Source: Pseudogulbenkiania sp. (GTDB lineage Bacteria; Pseudomonadota; Gammaproteobacteria; Burkholderiales; Chromobacteriaceae). From it: a stretch of 32,938 nucleotides of DNA. The stretch covers positions 1 through 32,938 of the forward strand of contig JAGLBD010000040.1 in NCBI GenBank assembly GCA_018260425.1, in the 5' to 3' direction. Positions 26,401 to 32,938 of the stretch are shown one piece after another. Both the position numbers and the translations under genes were made by a program. How positions within the stretch are numbered: position 1 is the stretch's first letter; each line of letters opens with the position of its first letter. The notes beneath the pieces were generated by a model that worked only from the letters and a program-made list of their open reading frames with translations, made no database searches and was not told where the DNA came from.

Positions 26401-26480
26401 TGACGAAGAAGCTGCAAGCTCGGCTGGCCAAGGAGGCCCAACAGTTAAGGGCGACCAAACAGGGTAATTCCGCGGCTTAA
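23469..26480 (+). CDS. Large unrecognised repeat-containing protein with C-terminal membrane hairpin; effector-like
   Basis: A 1003-residue protein with a strong ribosome site (GAGGAG, then ATG). It has no Sec signal; the first 45 residues are Ser/Thr/Ala/Lys-rich. A module of ~100 residues seems to recur: weakly at 58-165, and clearly at 301-405 and 433-522. The shared pattern is DYL/NYL-TP, an RxxLL/RLQQDF helix, a (I)GDFL/GEFI strand, a Trp two to five residues before a Ser/Pro, then GH-x-x-K and LL-x-x-L. Residues 170-300 are a Pro/Ala/Ser linker with an in-frame C10 tract. Residues 530-880 are charged and helical. Two hydrophobic segments lie at about 892-912 and 916-940, followed by a basic helical tail. 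Base composition and codon use look less GC-rich than in neighbours, suggesting transfer. A type III-type effector or translocator is a guess from architecture only. Confidence 0.85.
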   Translation: MPFKLPEFHKKTHSVTKKADSPATSAGQAAGLAEQLGAAGNSPNLPVVQQTGEAPGGNTLLRAAVQVMLMDYMKDHVQVRDNFSLNEKRVALVAPLFNKSAADFTKFLNGKRTTELWLKPGTTEQFGEFLSRFVDTVNRASQHGRHDIYRKRDCLNLVNSMINTFNQQQTEGRLVLSNEGSNQSPEVVWQANAPVAAVLVTAGPATATAESGTSSTSPEAGKVPPKKPPRAKVGVSFNNTIASNAPVSSAQAPNGSTPVAPATQPAVISPTPPQFQRAAPPPAMQRPLDRTVLSTIQETSDPEREELANKVLAVLQDYLTTPGLHSVGRHREQLLRDLAFEQRDHSGQPWRIGDFLALGEDNQLRWTTEPSLKQLDSLPGALRKSGHRGKYSPLLDRLSKAIAASRTSVAPPDAGRFVAPAMPLAGTVNAGPYTSALKVFENYLQTPKGRQRLQQDFSKSWIDRDGVERRLGEFIRVEGPRVTWAGSPTADDLKEVFNGCRALGHSDKGRLLPGLQQVLGQAGVAVGVDEKVIGRIAGNVTSRPLLKNAIQDFLRQLLSGAPLSEDSPEIVALVSAYADQEMARLGVDEELSKNYRPDDWKIHYGRRLGFLPHRTSEEVRSRTKKITLERERLAALANRFVRQGTGTDRFLDMLERLFGELHKSNSPVVKNLHPQRLPQQKDVLLQAFQVKWGDRYGQWANAAESEFARRLEASQQAFSASQLGKIKKPAKYQAAQDKVDQAFAGDDNESKQLHTAFGDVVNRLPISEPMKMALRRQLQENRVQLAQRQDDSLDGLAASFSNGLKTISAGSKIEFARQIRARENEATNQLEAMLRNKMSKEPEKSAEHKLAHAKAVATVKAEALHALKTIKQQPFSFKSFVKGLSFKGPLRSIATVLGGGLSLVGLVAMALPSAQVLAIVCLIGGSGLLTYGVGGAVLASLASTGHSVERAFITLGARWEAYRAERRYQKLLRQSERVTKKLQARLAKEAQQLRATKQGNSAA
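24304..24313 (+). repeat. In-frame C10 homopolymer in the 1003-residue gene
   Basis: Ten consecutive C residues encode the Ala-Pro-Pro-Pro stretch of the linker (about residue 280). Loss of one C leads to TGA at 24424-24426; gain of one C leads to TGA at 24368-24370. Either change would cut the protein to about 300-320 residues, removing modules two and three and the membrane hairpin. Poly-C tracts are classic slipped-strand phase-variation sites in Neisseriales. Confidence 0.8.
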
Positions 26481-27403
26481 GGGCGGAGGGTGGCGCCGTC
26501 CGTCAGGGTGGCGGCCACCTGTGTGCCCAGGTCATCCATCAGGGCATAGCGGCGCTGGTATTCCGCGCGTTTTTTGCTGGCAATCTCTTCCATTCCCTTG
26601 CGTGGAATGGCAGAGGGAATAGCAAAGAATCCCGCGCCGTCACGCACCCCTTCCAGCGTCTCCCAGAAGCTGTCGTAATCGGCTTCGAAGTCTTTGCGGT
26701 AGCGCCAGGAATTGTAGATATGCAAGTCCTTGGACACGGCCCGGATGCGCGGGATGCCCAGTGTGGCGGCAATGCCGGTGAGGGCTTCCATGGCCACGCG
26801 TTTTGGGAACAGCCCATGGCACGCCTTGGTGGCTTCCTTGATGCAGTCGTGTCCGTGGTATTTGCGTGGGCCCTGCAGGCCGCCGATATACAGCACCTCC
26901 CCTTGACGATCCTGACCCAGAGTGAAGGTGATGAGTGTCAGCGGGATGTCTTCGGCATTGAGCATCTGCAGCGACAGTTCCCCTTCTTTGTCGAAACTGT
27001 GCTGATGGGTCAGGATGAGGCGATAGGGTTTCTCGTCCTTGCCGGTCAGGGTGGCCAGCGTCAACTGTTCGGTCGTCAGCAGGGCATCGAGTGCGCCTGG
27101 CGCCATGCGGGTGGTTTCCAGCCGGTAATGGGCGTCCAGCAGGGAGAGTTTGCCGGCGGAGTCCAGTTGCTGTTGCAGGTAGGGGCGATGCAGCTTGCAG
27201 GCGATACGTGGATTGTTGCGCAGAAAATCCAGCAAGACCGGATTGCCCGACAGCACCTTCAGCCAACTCAGAGTGGCCGGCAGCGTCAACAGGCTGCGCA
27301 GGGCAAACTTGAAGCGATGCTTGAATTCGTTGAAACCGTCCTTGCCGGAAAACGTTCCGCGTGCAAGGTCGATCAGCAGGGACAGGGGCGTCGGGTGGCT
27401 CAT
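26477..27403 (-). CDS. VirK/YbjX (DUF535) family protein
   Basis: A 308-residue protein of the DUF535 family (VirK of Shigella, YbjX/VirK of Salmonella), linked there to virulence and resistance to antimicrobial peptides; the molecular activity is unknown. Family-like segments are LYIGGLQGP, HGHDCIKEATKACHGLFPKRVAMEAL, IYNSWRYRKDF, DYDSFWETLEG, and PRKGMEEIASKKRAEYQRRY near the end. No signal peptide is present. Its stop shares TTAA with the stop of the convergent 1003-residue gene (4-base overlap). No good Shine-Dalgarno is seen before ATG 27403. It may belong to the same accessory islet. Confidence 0.9.
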   Translation of the reverse strand: MSHPTPLSLLIDLARGTFSGKDGFNEFKHRFKFALRSLLTLPATLSWLKVLSGNPVLLDFLRNNPRIACKLHRPYLQQQLDSAGKLSLLDAHYRLETTRMAPGALDALLTTEQLTLATLTGKDEKPYRLILTHQHSFDKEGELSLQMLNAEDIPLTLITFTLGQDRQGEVLYIGGLQGPRKYHGHDCIKEATKACHGLFPKRVAMEALTGIAATLGIPRIRAVSKDLHIYNSWRYRKDFEADYDSFWETLEGVRDGAGFFAIPSAIPRKGMEEIASKKRAEYQRRYALMDDLGTQVAATLTDGATLRP

Positions 27404-27471
27404 GCGGGAAGGAGGACCGGTTCAAAAGGCCGACTATTGTAGCGTGTTGGCCGGTCCTCGTCTTGCCTGTC

Positions 27472-27717
27472 TCAGTTGTCCTTGGGTTTGATGGCCTGCA
27501 GCGCGGCTTTTTGCATTTCCAGCGTTTTGATCTGCATCGACAACACCCCCATATTCATGGCAAGCCAGCCTTCCACGACCCGCAATTCTGCGAGTTTGCG
27601 TTCGATCTCCTCCTCGCTCATCGGCGGCAGGAAGGGCTGTGCTCCCGCGGGTGTCGCGTTTTGCCAGAACTGGCGGAACATGGCGAACGGATCGCCCGGG
27701 TTGAAATCGGCGCTCAT
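27472..27717 (-). CDS. phaM: PhaM-type polyhydroxyalkanoate granule-associated regulator
   Basis: An 81-residue protein matching the conserved core of PhaM: DPFAMFRQFWQN near the N-terminus, then FLPPMSEEEIERKLAELRVVEGWLAMNMGVL and an IKTLEMQKAALQAI helix. In Ralstonia PhaM binds PHA granules, activates the synthase PhaC and tethers granules to the nucleoid through a basic C-terminal tail. That long basic tail is absent here, so DNA tethering is unlikely. The ATG at 27717 has AAGGAGA 5 bases upstream. It lies downstream of the maeB terminator and is probably read from its own promoter or by readthrough. It hints that the organism stores PHA. Confidence 0.85.
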   Translation of the reverse strand: MSADFNPGDPFAMFRQFWQNATPAGAQPFLPPMSEEEIERKLAELRVVEGWLAMNMGVLSMQIKTLEMQKAALQAIKPKDN

Positions 27718-27740
27718 GGAGGTCTCCTTGTCTCTGCCAT

Positions 27741-27773
27741 GAAAAGAAAAAGGGTGGCATATTGCCACCCTTT
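27741..27773 (-). terminator. Intrinsic terminator of maeB
   Basis: GGGTGGCA (27752-27759) and TGCCACCC (27763-27770) form an 8-bp stem with loop TAT, extended by A-T pairs at its base. On the minus strand it is followed by a T-rich run (plus-strand AAAAGAAAAA, 27742-27751). It begins about 22 bases after the maeB stop. Confidence 0.92.
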
Positions 27774-27794
27774 CAGTATAAGCCAGAAGCAGGC

Positions 27795-30071
27795 TTAACC
27801 GGCGACCTGTGCATCCACGCAGGCCAGTGCCACCATGTTCACGATACGACGTACCGACGAAATCGGGGTCAGGATGTGAACCGGTTTGGCAATACCCATC
27901 AGGATCGGACCGATGGTGACGCCGTCAGCGGCAGATACGCGCAACAGGTTATAGGAAATGTTGGCGGCTTCCACGTTGGGCATCACCAGCAGGTTGGCCG
28001 AGCCTTTCAGGGTGTTGTCGGGCAGGGCTTGCTGACGGATGTGCTCGACCAGAGCGGCATCGCCTTGCATTTCGCCTTCGATTTCCAGATCCGGTGCAGC
28101 GGCCTTCACCTGTGCCAGTGCCTGGCGCATCTTTTCAGCCGATTCGCAGGCGATGGTGCCGAAGCTCGAATTGGACAGCAGTGCCGCCTTCGGTACGATG
28201 CCGAAACGCTTCATCGAGGTGGCGGCCATCTGGGTCAGACCGGCCAATTGTTCGGCGGTCGGGTTCGAGTTCACATAGGTGTCGGCGATGAAAATGTTGC
28301 CGTTCGGCAGCATCAGGGCATTCATCGCACCGGCCAGTTGCTTGTCGTTGTTGTAGCCAACCACTTCGCGCACGATGTCGAAATGCTGACGGTAGGTACC
28401 ATAGGTGCCGCAGATCATGGCGTCGGCGTCGCCGCGACGTACCATCAGTGCACCGATCAGGGTGGTGTTGCCGATCACGCGGCGACGAGCCTGTTCCTTC
28501 GATACGCCCTTGCGTTGCATCATGGCATAGTATTCCTGCCAGTAGATGTTGAAACGCGGGTCGGATTCGTTGTTGACCAGTTCGAAGTCCTTGCCGGCTT
28601 CCAGACGCAAACCGAGCTTTTCAATACGCTTCTGGATCACGCTCGGGCGACCGATCAGGATCGGCAGGGCAAGACCCTGGGTCACAATTTCCTGGGTGGC
28701 GTGCAGCACGCGCTCGTCTTCGCCTTCGGTCAGAACGACACGTTTCATGTCTTTCTTGGCCTGGGAGAACACCGGCTTCATGAACAGATTGGTTTTGTAG
28801 ACAAACTGGGCCAGCTGTTCGACATAGGCATCCATGTCGGTGATCGGACGGGTAGCGACACCCGATTCCATCGCGGCGCGGGCAACAGCCGGTGCGATCT
28901 TGACGATCAGGCGCGGGTCGAACGGTTTCGGAATCAGGTATTCCGGGCCGAACGACAGCTCCTGGTCACCATAGGCCGAAGCCACCACGTCGGACTGTTC
29001 GGCCATGGCGAGATCGGCAATGGCGCGAACGCAAGCCAGCTTCATTTCTTCGTTGATGGTCGTGGCGCCGACATCCAGTGCCCCACGGAAAATGAACGGG
29101 AAGCACAGGACATTGTTGACCTGGTTCGGGAAGTCCGAGCGGCCGGTACAGATGATGGCATCCGGGCGGGCTTCCTTGGCCAGCGGCGGAAGGATTTCCG
29201 GTTCCGGGTTGGCCAGTGCCAGAATCAGCGGGTGCGCGGCCATGCTCTTGACCATTTCCGGGCTCACCAGATTCGGGCCGGACAGTCCCAGGAAGATGTC
29301 GGCATTGGCAATGGCATCCTTCAGGGTACGCATGCCGTTGTCGGCGATGGCGAAACGTTTCTTCGATTCGTCCATCTTTTCGTCACGGTTCGCGAAAATC
29401 ACCCCTTTGGAGTCGCAAACCACGATGTTTTCACGTTTCATGCCCAGCGACAGCAGCAGTTCCAGGCAGGCGATGGCCGCCGCGCCGGCACCCGAGGTCA
29501 CCAGACGGACCTCTTCCATTTTCTTGCCGACAACGCGCAAGCCGTTCAACACCGCTGCAGCGGTAATGATGGCCGTACCATGCTGGTCATCATGGAAGAC
29601 CGGAATCTTCATCCGTTCGCGCAGTTTCTTCTCGATGTAGAAGCACTCCGGCGCCTTGATGTCTTCAAGGTTGATACCGCCAAAGGTCGGTTCGAGCGAG
29701 GCGATGATGTCCACCAGCTTGTCGGGATCCAGTTCGTTGACTTCGATGTCGAACACATCGATGCCGGCAAACTTCTTGAACAGAACGCCTTTCCCTTCCA
29801 TGACCGGCTTGCCGGCCAGCGCACCGATATTGCCAAGACCCAGCACGGCCGTGCCGTTGGAGATCACGGCAACCAGATTGCCGCGAGCCGTGTATTTATA
29901 GGCATTCAGCGGGTCTTCCACGATGGCGTCACAGGCAGCGGCTACACCGGGGGAGTAGGCCAGCGCGAGGTCTCTCTGTGTGGCGAGGGGCTTGGTCGGC
30001 GCAACCTGAATCTTGCCGGGATTGGGATATTGGTGGTACTCGAGTGCGCTTTGGCGCAATTGCTCGTCCAT
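27795..30071 (-). CDS. maeB: NADP-dependent malic enzyme, malic enzyme-phosphotransacetylase fusion
   Basis: A 758-residue bidomain enzyme (E. coli MaeB 759). The first ~430 residues decarboxylate malate to pyruvate and make NADPH: segments [22 protein letters not shown] and the nucleotide-binding [14 protein letters not shown] are visible. The second half is a phosphotransacetylase-like domain ([46 protein letters not shown]), in this class usually a regulatory site for acetyl-CoA. It supplies pyruvate and NADPH, the latter relevant to PHA synthesis with the neighbouring phaM. The start is ATG 30071. A TATAAT lies about 55 bases upstream. Confidence 0.97.
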   Translation of the reverse strand: MDEQLRQSALEYHQYPNPGKIQVAPTKPLATQRDLALAYSPGVAAACDAIVEDPLNAYKYTARGNLVAVISNGTAVLGLGNIGALAGKPVMEGKGVLFKKFAGIDVFDIEVNELDPDKLVDIIASLEPTFGGINLEDIKAPECFYIEKKLRERMKIPVFHDDQHGTAIITAAAVLNGLRVVGKKMEEVRLVTSGAGAAAIACLELLLSLGMKRENIVVCDSKGVIFANRDEKMDESKKRFAIADNGMRTLKDAIANADIFLGLSGPNLVSPEMVKSMAAHPLILALANPEPEILPPLAKEARPDAIICTGRSDFPNQVNNVLCFPFIFRGALDVGATTINEEMKLACVRAIADLAMAEQSDVVASAYGDQELSFGPEYLIPKPFDPRLIVKIAPAVARAAMESGVATRPITDMDAYVEQLAQFVYKTNLFMKPVFSQAKKDMKRVVLTEGEDERVLHATQEIVTQGLALPILIGRPSVIQKRIEKLGLRLEAGKDFELVNNESDPRFNIYWQEYYAMMQRKGVSKEQARRRVIGNTTLIGALMVRRGDADAMICGTYGTYRQHFDIVREVVGYNNDKQLAGAMNALMLPNGNIFIADTYVNSNPTAEQLAGLTQMAATSMKRFGIVPKAALLSNSSFGTIACESAEKMRQALAQVKAAAPDLEIEGEMQGDAALVEHIRQQALPDNTLKGSANLLVMPNVEAANISYNLLRVSAADGVTIGPILMGIAKPVHILTPISSVRRIVNMVALACVDAQVAG

Positions 30072-30126
30072 TACGAGAGCTCCTGAGTGGTTCTGGATTG
30101 GTATTGGTTTTGGATTTTAAGCAGCC

Positions 30127-30132
30127 ATTATA
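30127..30132 (-). promoter_or_regulatory. Perfect -10 element upstream of maeB
   Basis: TATAAT on the minus strand lies 56 bases before the maeB start. The matching -35 position (TAGCCC) is poor, so an activator or another spacing may be needed. Confidence 0.4.
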
Positions 30133-30199
30133 GGGGCTATCGCGCGTTCGGGCTACGTTCTGTCTGACAAAAACCGCGCTGCGCCAAATGGCTCAGGGA

Positions 30200-30236
30200 C
30201 CTGCGCATCGTAACATCATTGTCATGGATGCGCAGG
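30200..30236. repeat. 10-bp perfect inverted repeat between nadB and maeB
   Basis: CCTGCGCATC (30200-30209) and GATGCGCAGG (30227-30236) flank a 17-base loop, 20 bases beyond the nadB stop. No T-run follows on the minus strand, so it is not a standard intrinsic terminator. It may stabilise the nadB 3' end or bind a protein. The rest of the 185-base gap holds the maeB -10. Confidence 0.65.
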
Positions 30237-30256
30237 CCATTCCGCATCGGGTGTGG

Positions 30257-31837
30257 TCAGGTTTGCCGTGGGTCCAACACGGTTTCCTGGCTCTCGTGCA
30301 GGGTCTCCGGATAGTCGCGGCTGAAGTGCAGTCCGCGGCTTTCCTTGCGGGACAGCGCAGAGCGGACGATCAGTTCGGCGGTCTGGACCAGATTACGCAA
30401 TTCGATCAGGTCATTGCTGATATGGAAGTTGCTGTAGTACTCGTCGATTTCTTCTTCGAGCAAATGGATACGGTTGAGTGCGCGTTCCAGTCGCTTGTTG
30501 GTGCGTACGATGCCGACATAGTCCCACATGGCACGGCGTAACTCGTCCCAGTTGTGGGAGATGACCACTTCTTCGTCCGGGTCGGTGACACGGCTATCGT
30601 CCCAGTCAGGAATGGCCGGCAGGGGGTTGACGGGGGCGGACAGGATGTCGGCGGCGGCCGCTTTGCCGATCACCAGACACTCCAGCAGCGAGTTGCTGGC
30701 CAGCCGGTTGGCGCCATGCAGTCCGGTGCAGGCGGCCTCACCTACGGCATACAGTCCTTCCACGTCGGTGCGCCCGGCAAGGTCGGTGACCAGCCCGCCG
30801 CAGGTGTAGTGAGCGGCAGGAACCACCGGAATGGGCTGTTGGGTGATATCGATGCCCAGTTCCAGGCAGTGCGCGTAGATGTTCGGAAAATGTTCCTTGA
30901 TGAAATGGGCCGGCTTATAGGAAATGTCGAGATGCACGCAGTCCAGACCGTGTTTCTTCATTTCAAAGTCGATGGCGCGGGCGACCACATCGCGCGGAGC
31001 CAGTTCGGCGCGGGGGTCATGGTTCGGCATGAAACGGGTGCCGTCCGGCAGACGCAAGATCCCGCCTTCGCCGCGAACCGCTTCCGAAATCAGGAAGGAT
31101 TTACTGTGCGGATGATAGAGGCAGGTCGGGTGGAACTGGATGAACTCCATATTGCCGACCCGGCAGCCGGCACGCCAGCCCATGGCAATCCCGTCACCGG
31201 TGGCGGTGTCGGGATTGGTGGTGTACAGATACACTTTGCCTGCGCCGCCGGAGGCAATAATGGTGTGGCGTGCGGCAATGGTGATGACTTCGTCGGCCTG
31301 CTTGTCCAGAGCATACGCACCATAACAGCGGTTGCCTTCTTCGCCAAGCTTGCGGGAGGTGACCAGATCGATGGCGATATGGTCTTCCAGTACGGTGATA
31401 TTCGGGTGGGCCTTGATCTTCTGGCCGAGGGTCGAGGTGACGGCTGCGCCGGTGGCGTCGGCAGCATGGATAATGCGGCGATGACTATGACCGCCTTCCC
31501 GGGTCAGATGGAAACCGGTTTGGTGCGAGCCGTCCCGGGTGAAAGGAACGCCAAGATCGATCAGCCACTCAATGGCTTCCCTGGAGTGTTCGACGATGAA
31601 ACGGGTGGTGTCCGGGTTGCACAGGCCGGCTCCGGCAATCAAGGTGTCGCGGATGTGTTCTTCGACGGAGTCTCCGGTATCCAGCACGGCGGCAATGCCA
31701 CCTTGTGCGTAGGTTGAACTGCCCTCCAGCAGGTCCCGCTTGGTGATCAGCCCGATTTTGCAATGTTCGGCAAGATACAGGGCAAGCGTCATGCCGGCGA
31801 GGCCGCTACCAATGATAAGCACGTCAAACTTTAGCAT
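30257..31837 (-). CDS. nadB: L-aspartate oxidase
   Basis: A 526-residue FAD enzyme that oxidises L-aspartate to iminoaspartate, the first step of de novo NAD synthesis. The FAD-binding motif is [10 protein letters not shown] (8-17). Other signatures are [14 protein letters not shown], the flavin-contacting [35 protein letters not shown], and [22 protein letters not shown] at the active-site end. The length is normal (E. coli 540). The SdhA-related family is easily confused with fumarate reductase, but the [11 protein letters not shown] motif and absence of an Sdh cluster favour NadB. nadA and nadC are not nearby. Only a weak ribosome site precedes the ATG at 31837. Confidence 0.96.
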   Translation of the reverse strand: MLKFDVLIIGSGLAGMTLALYLAEHCKIGLITKRDLLEGSSTYAQGGIAAVLDTGDSVEEHIRDTLIAGAGLCNPDTTRFIVEHSREAIEWLIDLGVPFTRDGSHQTGFHLTREGGHSHRRIIHAADATGAAVTSTLGQKIKAHPNITVLEDHIAIDLVTSRKLGEEGNRCYGAYALDKQADEVITIAARHTIIASGGAGKVYLYTTNPDTATGDGIAMGWRAGCRVGNMEFIQFHPTCLYHPHSKSFLISEAVRGEGGILRLPDGTRFMPNHDPRAELAPRDVVARAIDFEMKKHGLDCVHLDISYKPAHFIKEHFPNIYAHCLELGIDITQQPIPVVPAAHYTCGGLVTDLAGRTDVEGLYAVGEAACTGLHGANRLASNSLLECLVIGKAAAADILSAPVNPLPAIPDWDDSRVTDPDEEVVISHNWDELRRAMWDYVGIVRTNKRLERALNRIHLLEEEIDEYYSNFHISNDLIELRNLVQTAELIVRSALSRKESRGLHFSRDYPETLHESQETVLDPRQT

Positions 31838-31987
31838 GGTGTATTTCGTCCACGAAGGACCGGATCAATATGCGAAAGGCTTTAGCGTACCAGAATCGGG
31901 GTTCTCCGCGTAGTCGGCGCAGTGCTTGACGTGACCGGCAGGGGATGTCATTGTGTTAATGGGTCTGCAGTTCACCCAGACGTCGCC

Positions 31988-32007
31988 TTTTCGCGCTGGC
32001 GCGAAAA
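31988..32007. promoter_or_regulatory. Long palindrome, possible operator, upstream of the DUF2087 gene
   Basis: TTTTCGCGC (31988-31996), TG, GCGCGAAAA (31999-32007): a perfect 9-bp dyad. It is nested inside a wider repeat CCGGCAGG (31935-31942)/CCTGCCGG (32016-32023). The dyad lies in the 296-base gap between divergent nadB and the DUF2087 gene and could regulate either. A weak promoter-like TTGACG is at 31926-31931. Nothing else is recognised in the gap. Confidence 0.5.
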
Positions 32008-32133
32008 ACGCTGAACCTGCCGGCAATTCTGGAACATCCCGCTGTATGGATGACGATGCGTTCACTTTCTGTGCCGCGTTGGAAGGGCGACTACCACTAC
32101 CCGCTGTCAGGGTGGCACGTTGGAAGGATCATC

Positions 32134-32697
32134 GTGACCCGTACTGTATTTCCTTTTCAGGCCGAAGACATTTCGCGCCTGTCCCGCTCCCTGTGTACCC
32201 AATTGGCCGAGCACGGCATGTCGCCGGGACATCAAGCGATGCTTAATATGCTCGCGCGCGCCTGCGCGTTCTCTAATTACCAGAGTTGGCTCGCGGCACG
32301 GCAGGTTCCGCCCGAGGTGAGTGTCGTCACCGCACCGAAAGAGGCAAGCACACTCCCGCTGGCCAAACTGGTGCGCTATTACGACGCACAAGGTCGGCTG
32401 TGCCACTGGCCGAAAAAGCGCTCCTGGCAGTTGCCCTGCCTGTGGTTGATCGCCGAGGGCATTCCGGCAGGGCCGTGCTATCGCGAGCAGCAGATCAATC
32501 AATTGATCGATGCCCGCCATGGCTTTGGCGATTACGCCATGTTGCGACGCGACCTGATTAGCCTGGGGGTATTGACCCGTACCGCCGATGGTGCAGAATA
32601 CCGGCGTAACCCTATCGCGTCGCCTCCGGAGGCAAAGGCTTTGCGAGAGGCGCTGTCGGCAGTAGGGATCGCCATGCCTGACATTGTTTTTGCCTGA
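32134..32697 (+). CDS. DUF2087 domain protein
   Basis: A 187-residue protein. Residues ~110-175 match DUF2087: GRLCHWPKKRSWQLPCLWLI, an IPAGPCYREQQINQLI helix pair, GFGDYAMLRRDLISLGVL and an EYRRN ending, a winged-helix-like fold. Residues 5-60 resemble the small helical module found in glyoxalase-related proteins (LCTQLAEHGMSPGHQAMLNM, NYQSWLAAR). GTG 32134 is chosen because GGAAGGA precedes it at good spacing; the frame is open to 32050 without a ribosome site. The function of the family is not established; a DNA-binding role is possible from the fold. It is divergent from nadB. Confidence 0.85.
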   Translation: MTRTVFPFQAEDISRLSRSLCTQLAEHGMSPGHQAMLNMLARACAFSNYQSWLAARQVPPEVSVVTAPKEASTLPLAKLVRYYDAQGRLCHWPKKRSWQLPCLWLIAEGIPAGPCYREQQINQLIDARHGFGDYAMLRRDLISLGVLTRTADGAEYRRNPIASPPEAKALREALSAVGIAMPDIVFA

Positions 32698-32716
32698 GCC
32701 TGTCTTTTTTGTCTGT

Positions 32717-32754
32717 CACCACCCCTGTTGCCCGTCAGGGCAATGGGGGTGGTG
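32717..32754. other. 17-bp near-perfect hairpin after the DUF2087 gene
   Basis: The arm 32717-32733 (CACCACCCC, TG, TTGCCC) pairs fully with 32738-32754 (GGGCAA, TG, GGGGTGGTG): 15 Watson-Crick pairs and two G-U, with loop GTCA. No T-run follows on the plus strand, and a T6 run precedes it (32705-32710). It may be a rho-type or atypical terminator, or protection against transcription entering the downstream promoter region. Confidence 0.7.
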
Positions 32755-32856
32755 TGCTGTTGGGCAGGGTGTTTGGGGGTGTGTGGCGGCGGTGTGGGGT
32801 CGGCAGGTAAAAACCCTTTTTACATAGTTTGTTTTTCATCAATACCTTAGATCGCA

Positions 32857-32885
32857 GGGTGGGGGTGAGTCAGGGTTTTTAGGGG
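32857..32885 (+). other. Canonical G-quadruplex motif upstream of the terminal promoter
   Basis: Four G-runs, GGG (32857-32859), GGGGG (32861-32865), GGG (32873-32875) and GGGG (32882-32885), are separated by loops of 1, 7 and 6 bases, meeting the G3+N1-7 rule on the plus strand. It ends 19 bases before the -35 of the rRNA-type promoter. Further G-runs at 32745-32799 make the whole region strongly G/T-biased on this strand. Confidence 0.6.
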
Positions 32886-32904
32886 TTTTTTGTCGGTGAA
32901 GGTG

Positions 32905-32933
32905 TTGACGACTTTGGCTCGGGGACGTATAGT
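32905..32933 (+). promoter_or_regulatory. Strong sigma70 promoter, likely of an rRNA operon beyond the window
   Basis: TTGACG (32905-32910), an exact 17-base spacer, and TATAGT (32928-32933) followed by TCACC. No coding start follows within the window. AT-rich tracts (TAAAAACCCTTTTTA at 32808-32822, and 32821-32850) lie upstream as in rRNA promoter regions with UP or FIS sites. The 16S gene itself would lie past the end and is not seen. Confidence 0.7.
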
Positions 32934-32938
32934 TCACC

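Noticed and set aside
27762-30086. Long open frame antisense to maeB (about 774 codons)
   Set aside because: Same shadow effect; composition is unnatural and maeB matches its family across the full length.
1-32938. CRISPR arrays, insertion sequences, phage genes and tRNAs
   Set aside because: No regularly spaced repeats, transposase or integrase motifs, or cloverleaf-like sequence were seen on either strand.

Overview
The window looks like chromosomal DNA of a GC-rich betaproteobacterium, most likely Neisseriales (Chromobacteriaceae-like). Pointers are a PhaM-type PHA-granule protein, a short Neisseria-like MetN, a single LolC/E permease with LolD, and a VirK/YbjX protein. No phage, insertion sequence, CRISPR array, tRNA or rRNA gene body was found. 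The last bases carry a strong sigma70 promoter of the kind that drives rRNA operons, pointing out of the window.

Layout. 1-5760: a possible 29-codon leader ORF, a heme catalase, and a 1350-residue SNF2-type helicase preceded by a branched inverted repeat. 5820-7952 (minus): a DUF2325 protein with a textbook Fur box between its -35 and -10, and an AarF/UbiB-type kinase. 8014-13569 (plus): an NlpC/P60 hydrolase with a histone-like tail and its own terminator. This is followed by a tightly packed run of a small conserved-looking protein, lolC/F, lolD, an MscS channel, nudB and an EEP-family phosphodiesterase. 13627-16143: the methionine importer metN-metI-metQ behind a leader that reads as a SAM-II riboswitch followed by an intrinsic terminator. 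16163-19474 (minus): HD hydrolase, GNAT acetyltransferase, and the pseudouridine salvage pair psuK-psuG, whose kinase carries an N-terminal helix-turn-helix. 19654-23320: an orphan 72-residue protein packed tail to tail against dnaE. 23469-27403: an accessory-looking islet with a 1003-residue unrecognised protein (repeats, Pro-rich linker, C-terminal membrane hairpin, in-frame C10 tract) convergent with a VirK-like gene. 27472-31837 (minus): phaM, maeB, nadB. 32134-32938: a DUF2087 protein, a 17-bp hairpin, a G-rich stretch with a canonical G-quadruplex motif, and the terminal promoter.

Most of the window is housekeeping: envelope lipoprotein export, osmotic protection, folate and NAD synthesis, replication, malate-to-pyruvate flux. 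The most novel parts are (i) the SAM-II leader of metNIQ, with a plausible antiterminator/terminator switch; (ii) the 1003-residue protein, which is effector-like in architecture and could be phase variable through its poly-C tract; (iii) the Fur-controlled DUF2325 gene; and (iv) the G-quadruplex motif just upstream of the rRNA-type promoter. All family assignments come from reading motifs by eye; no database search was possible.
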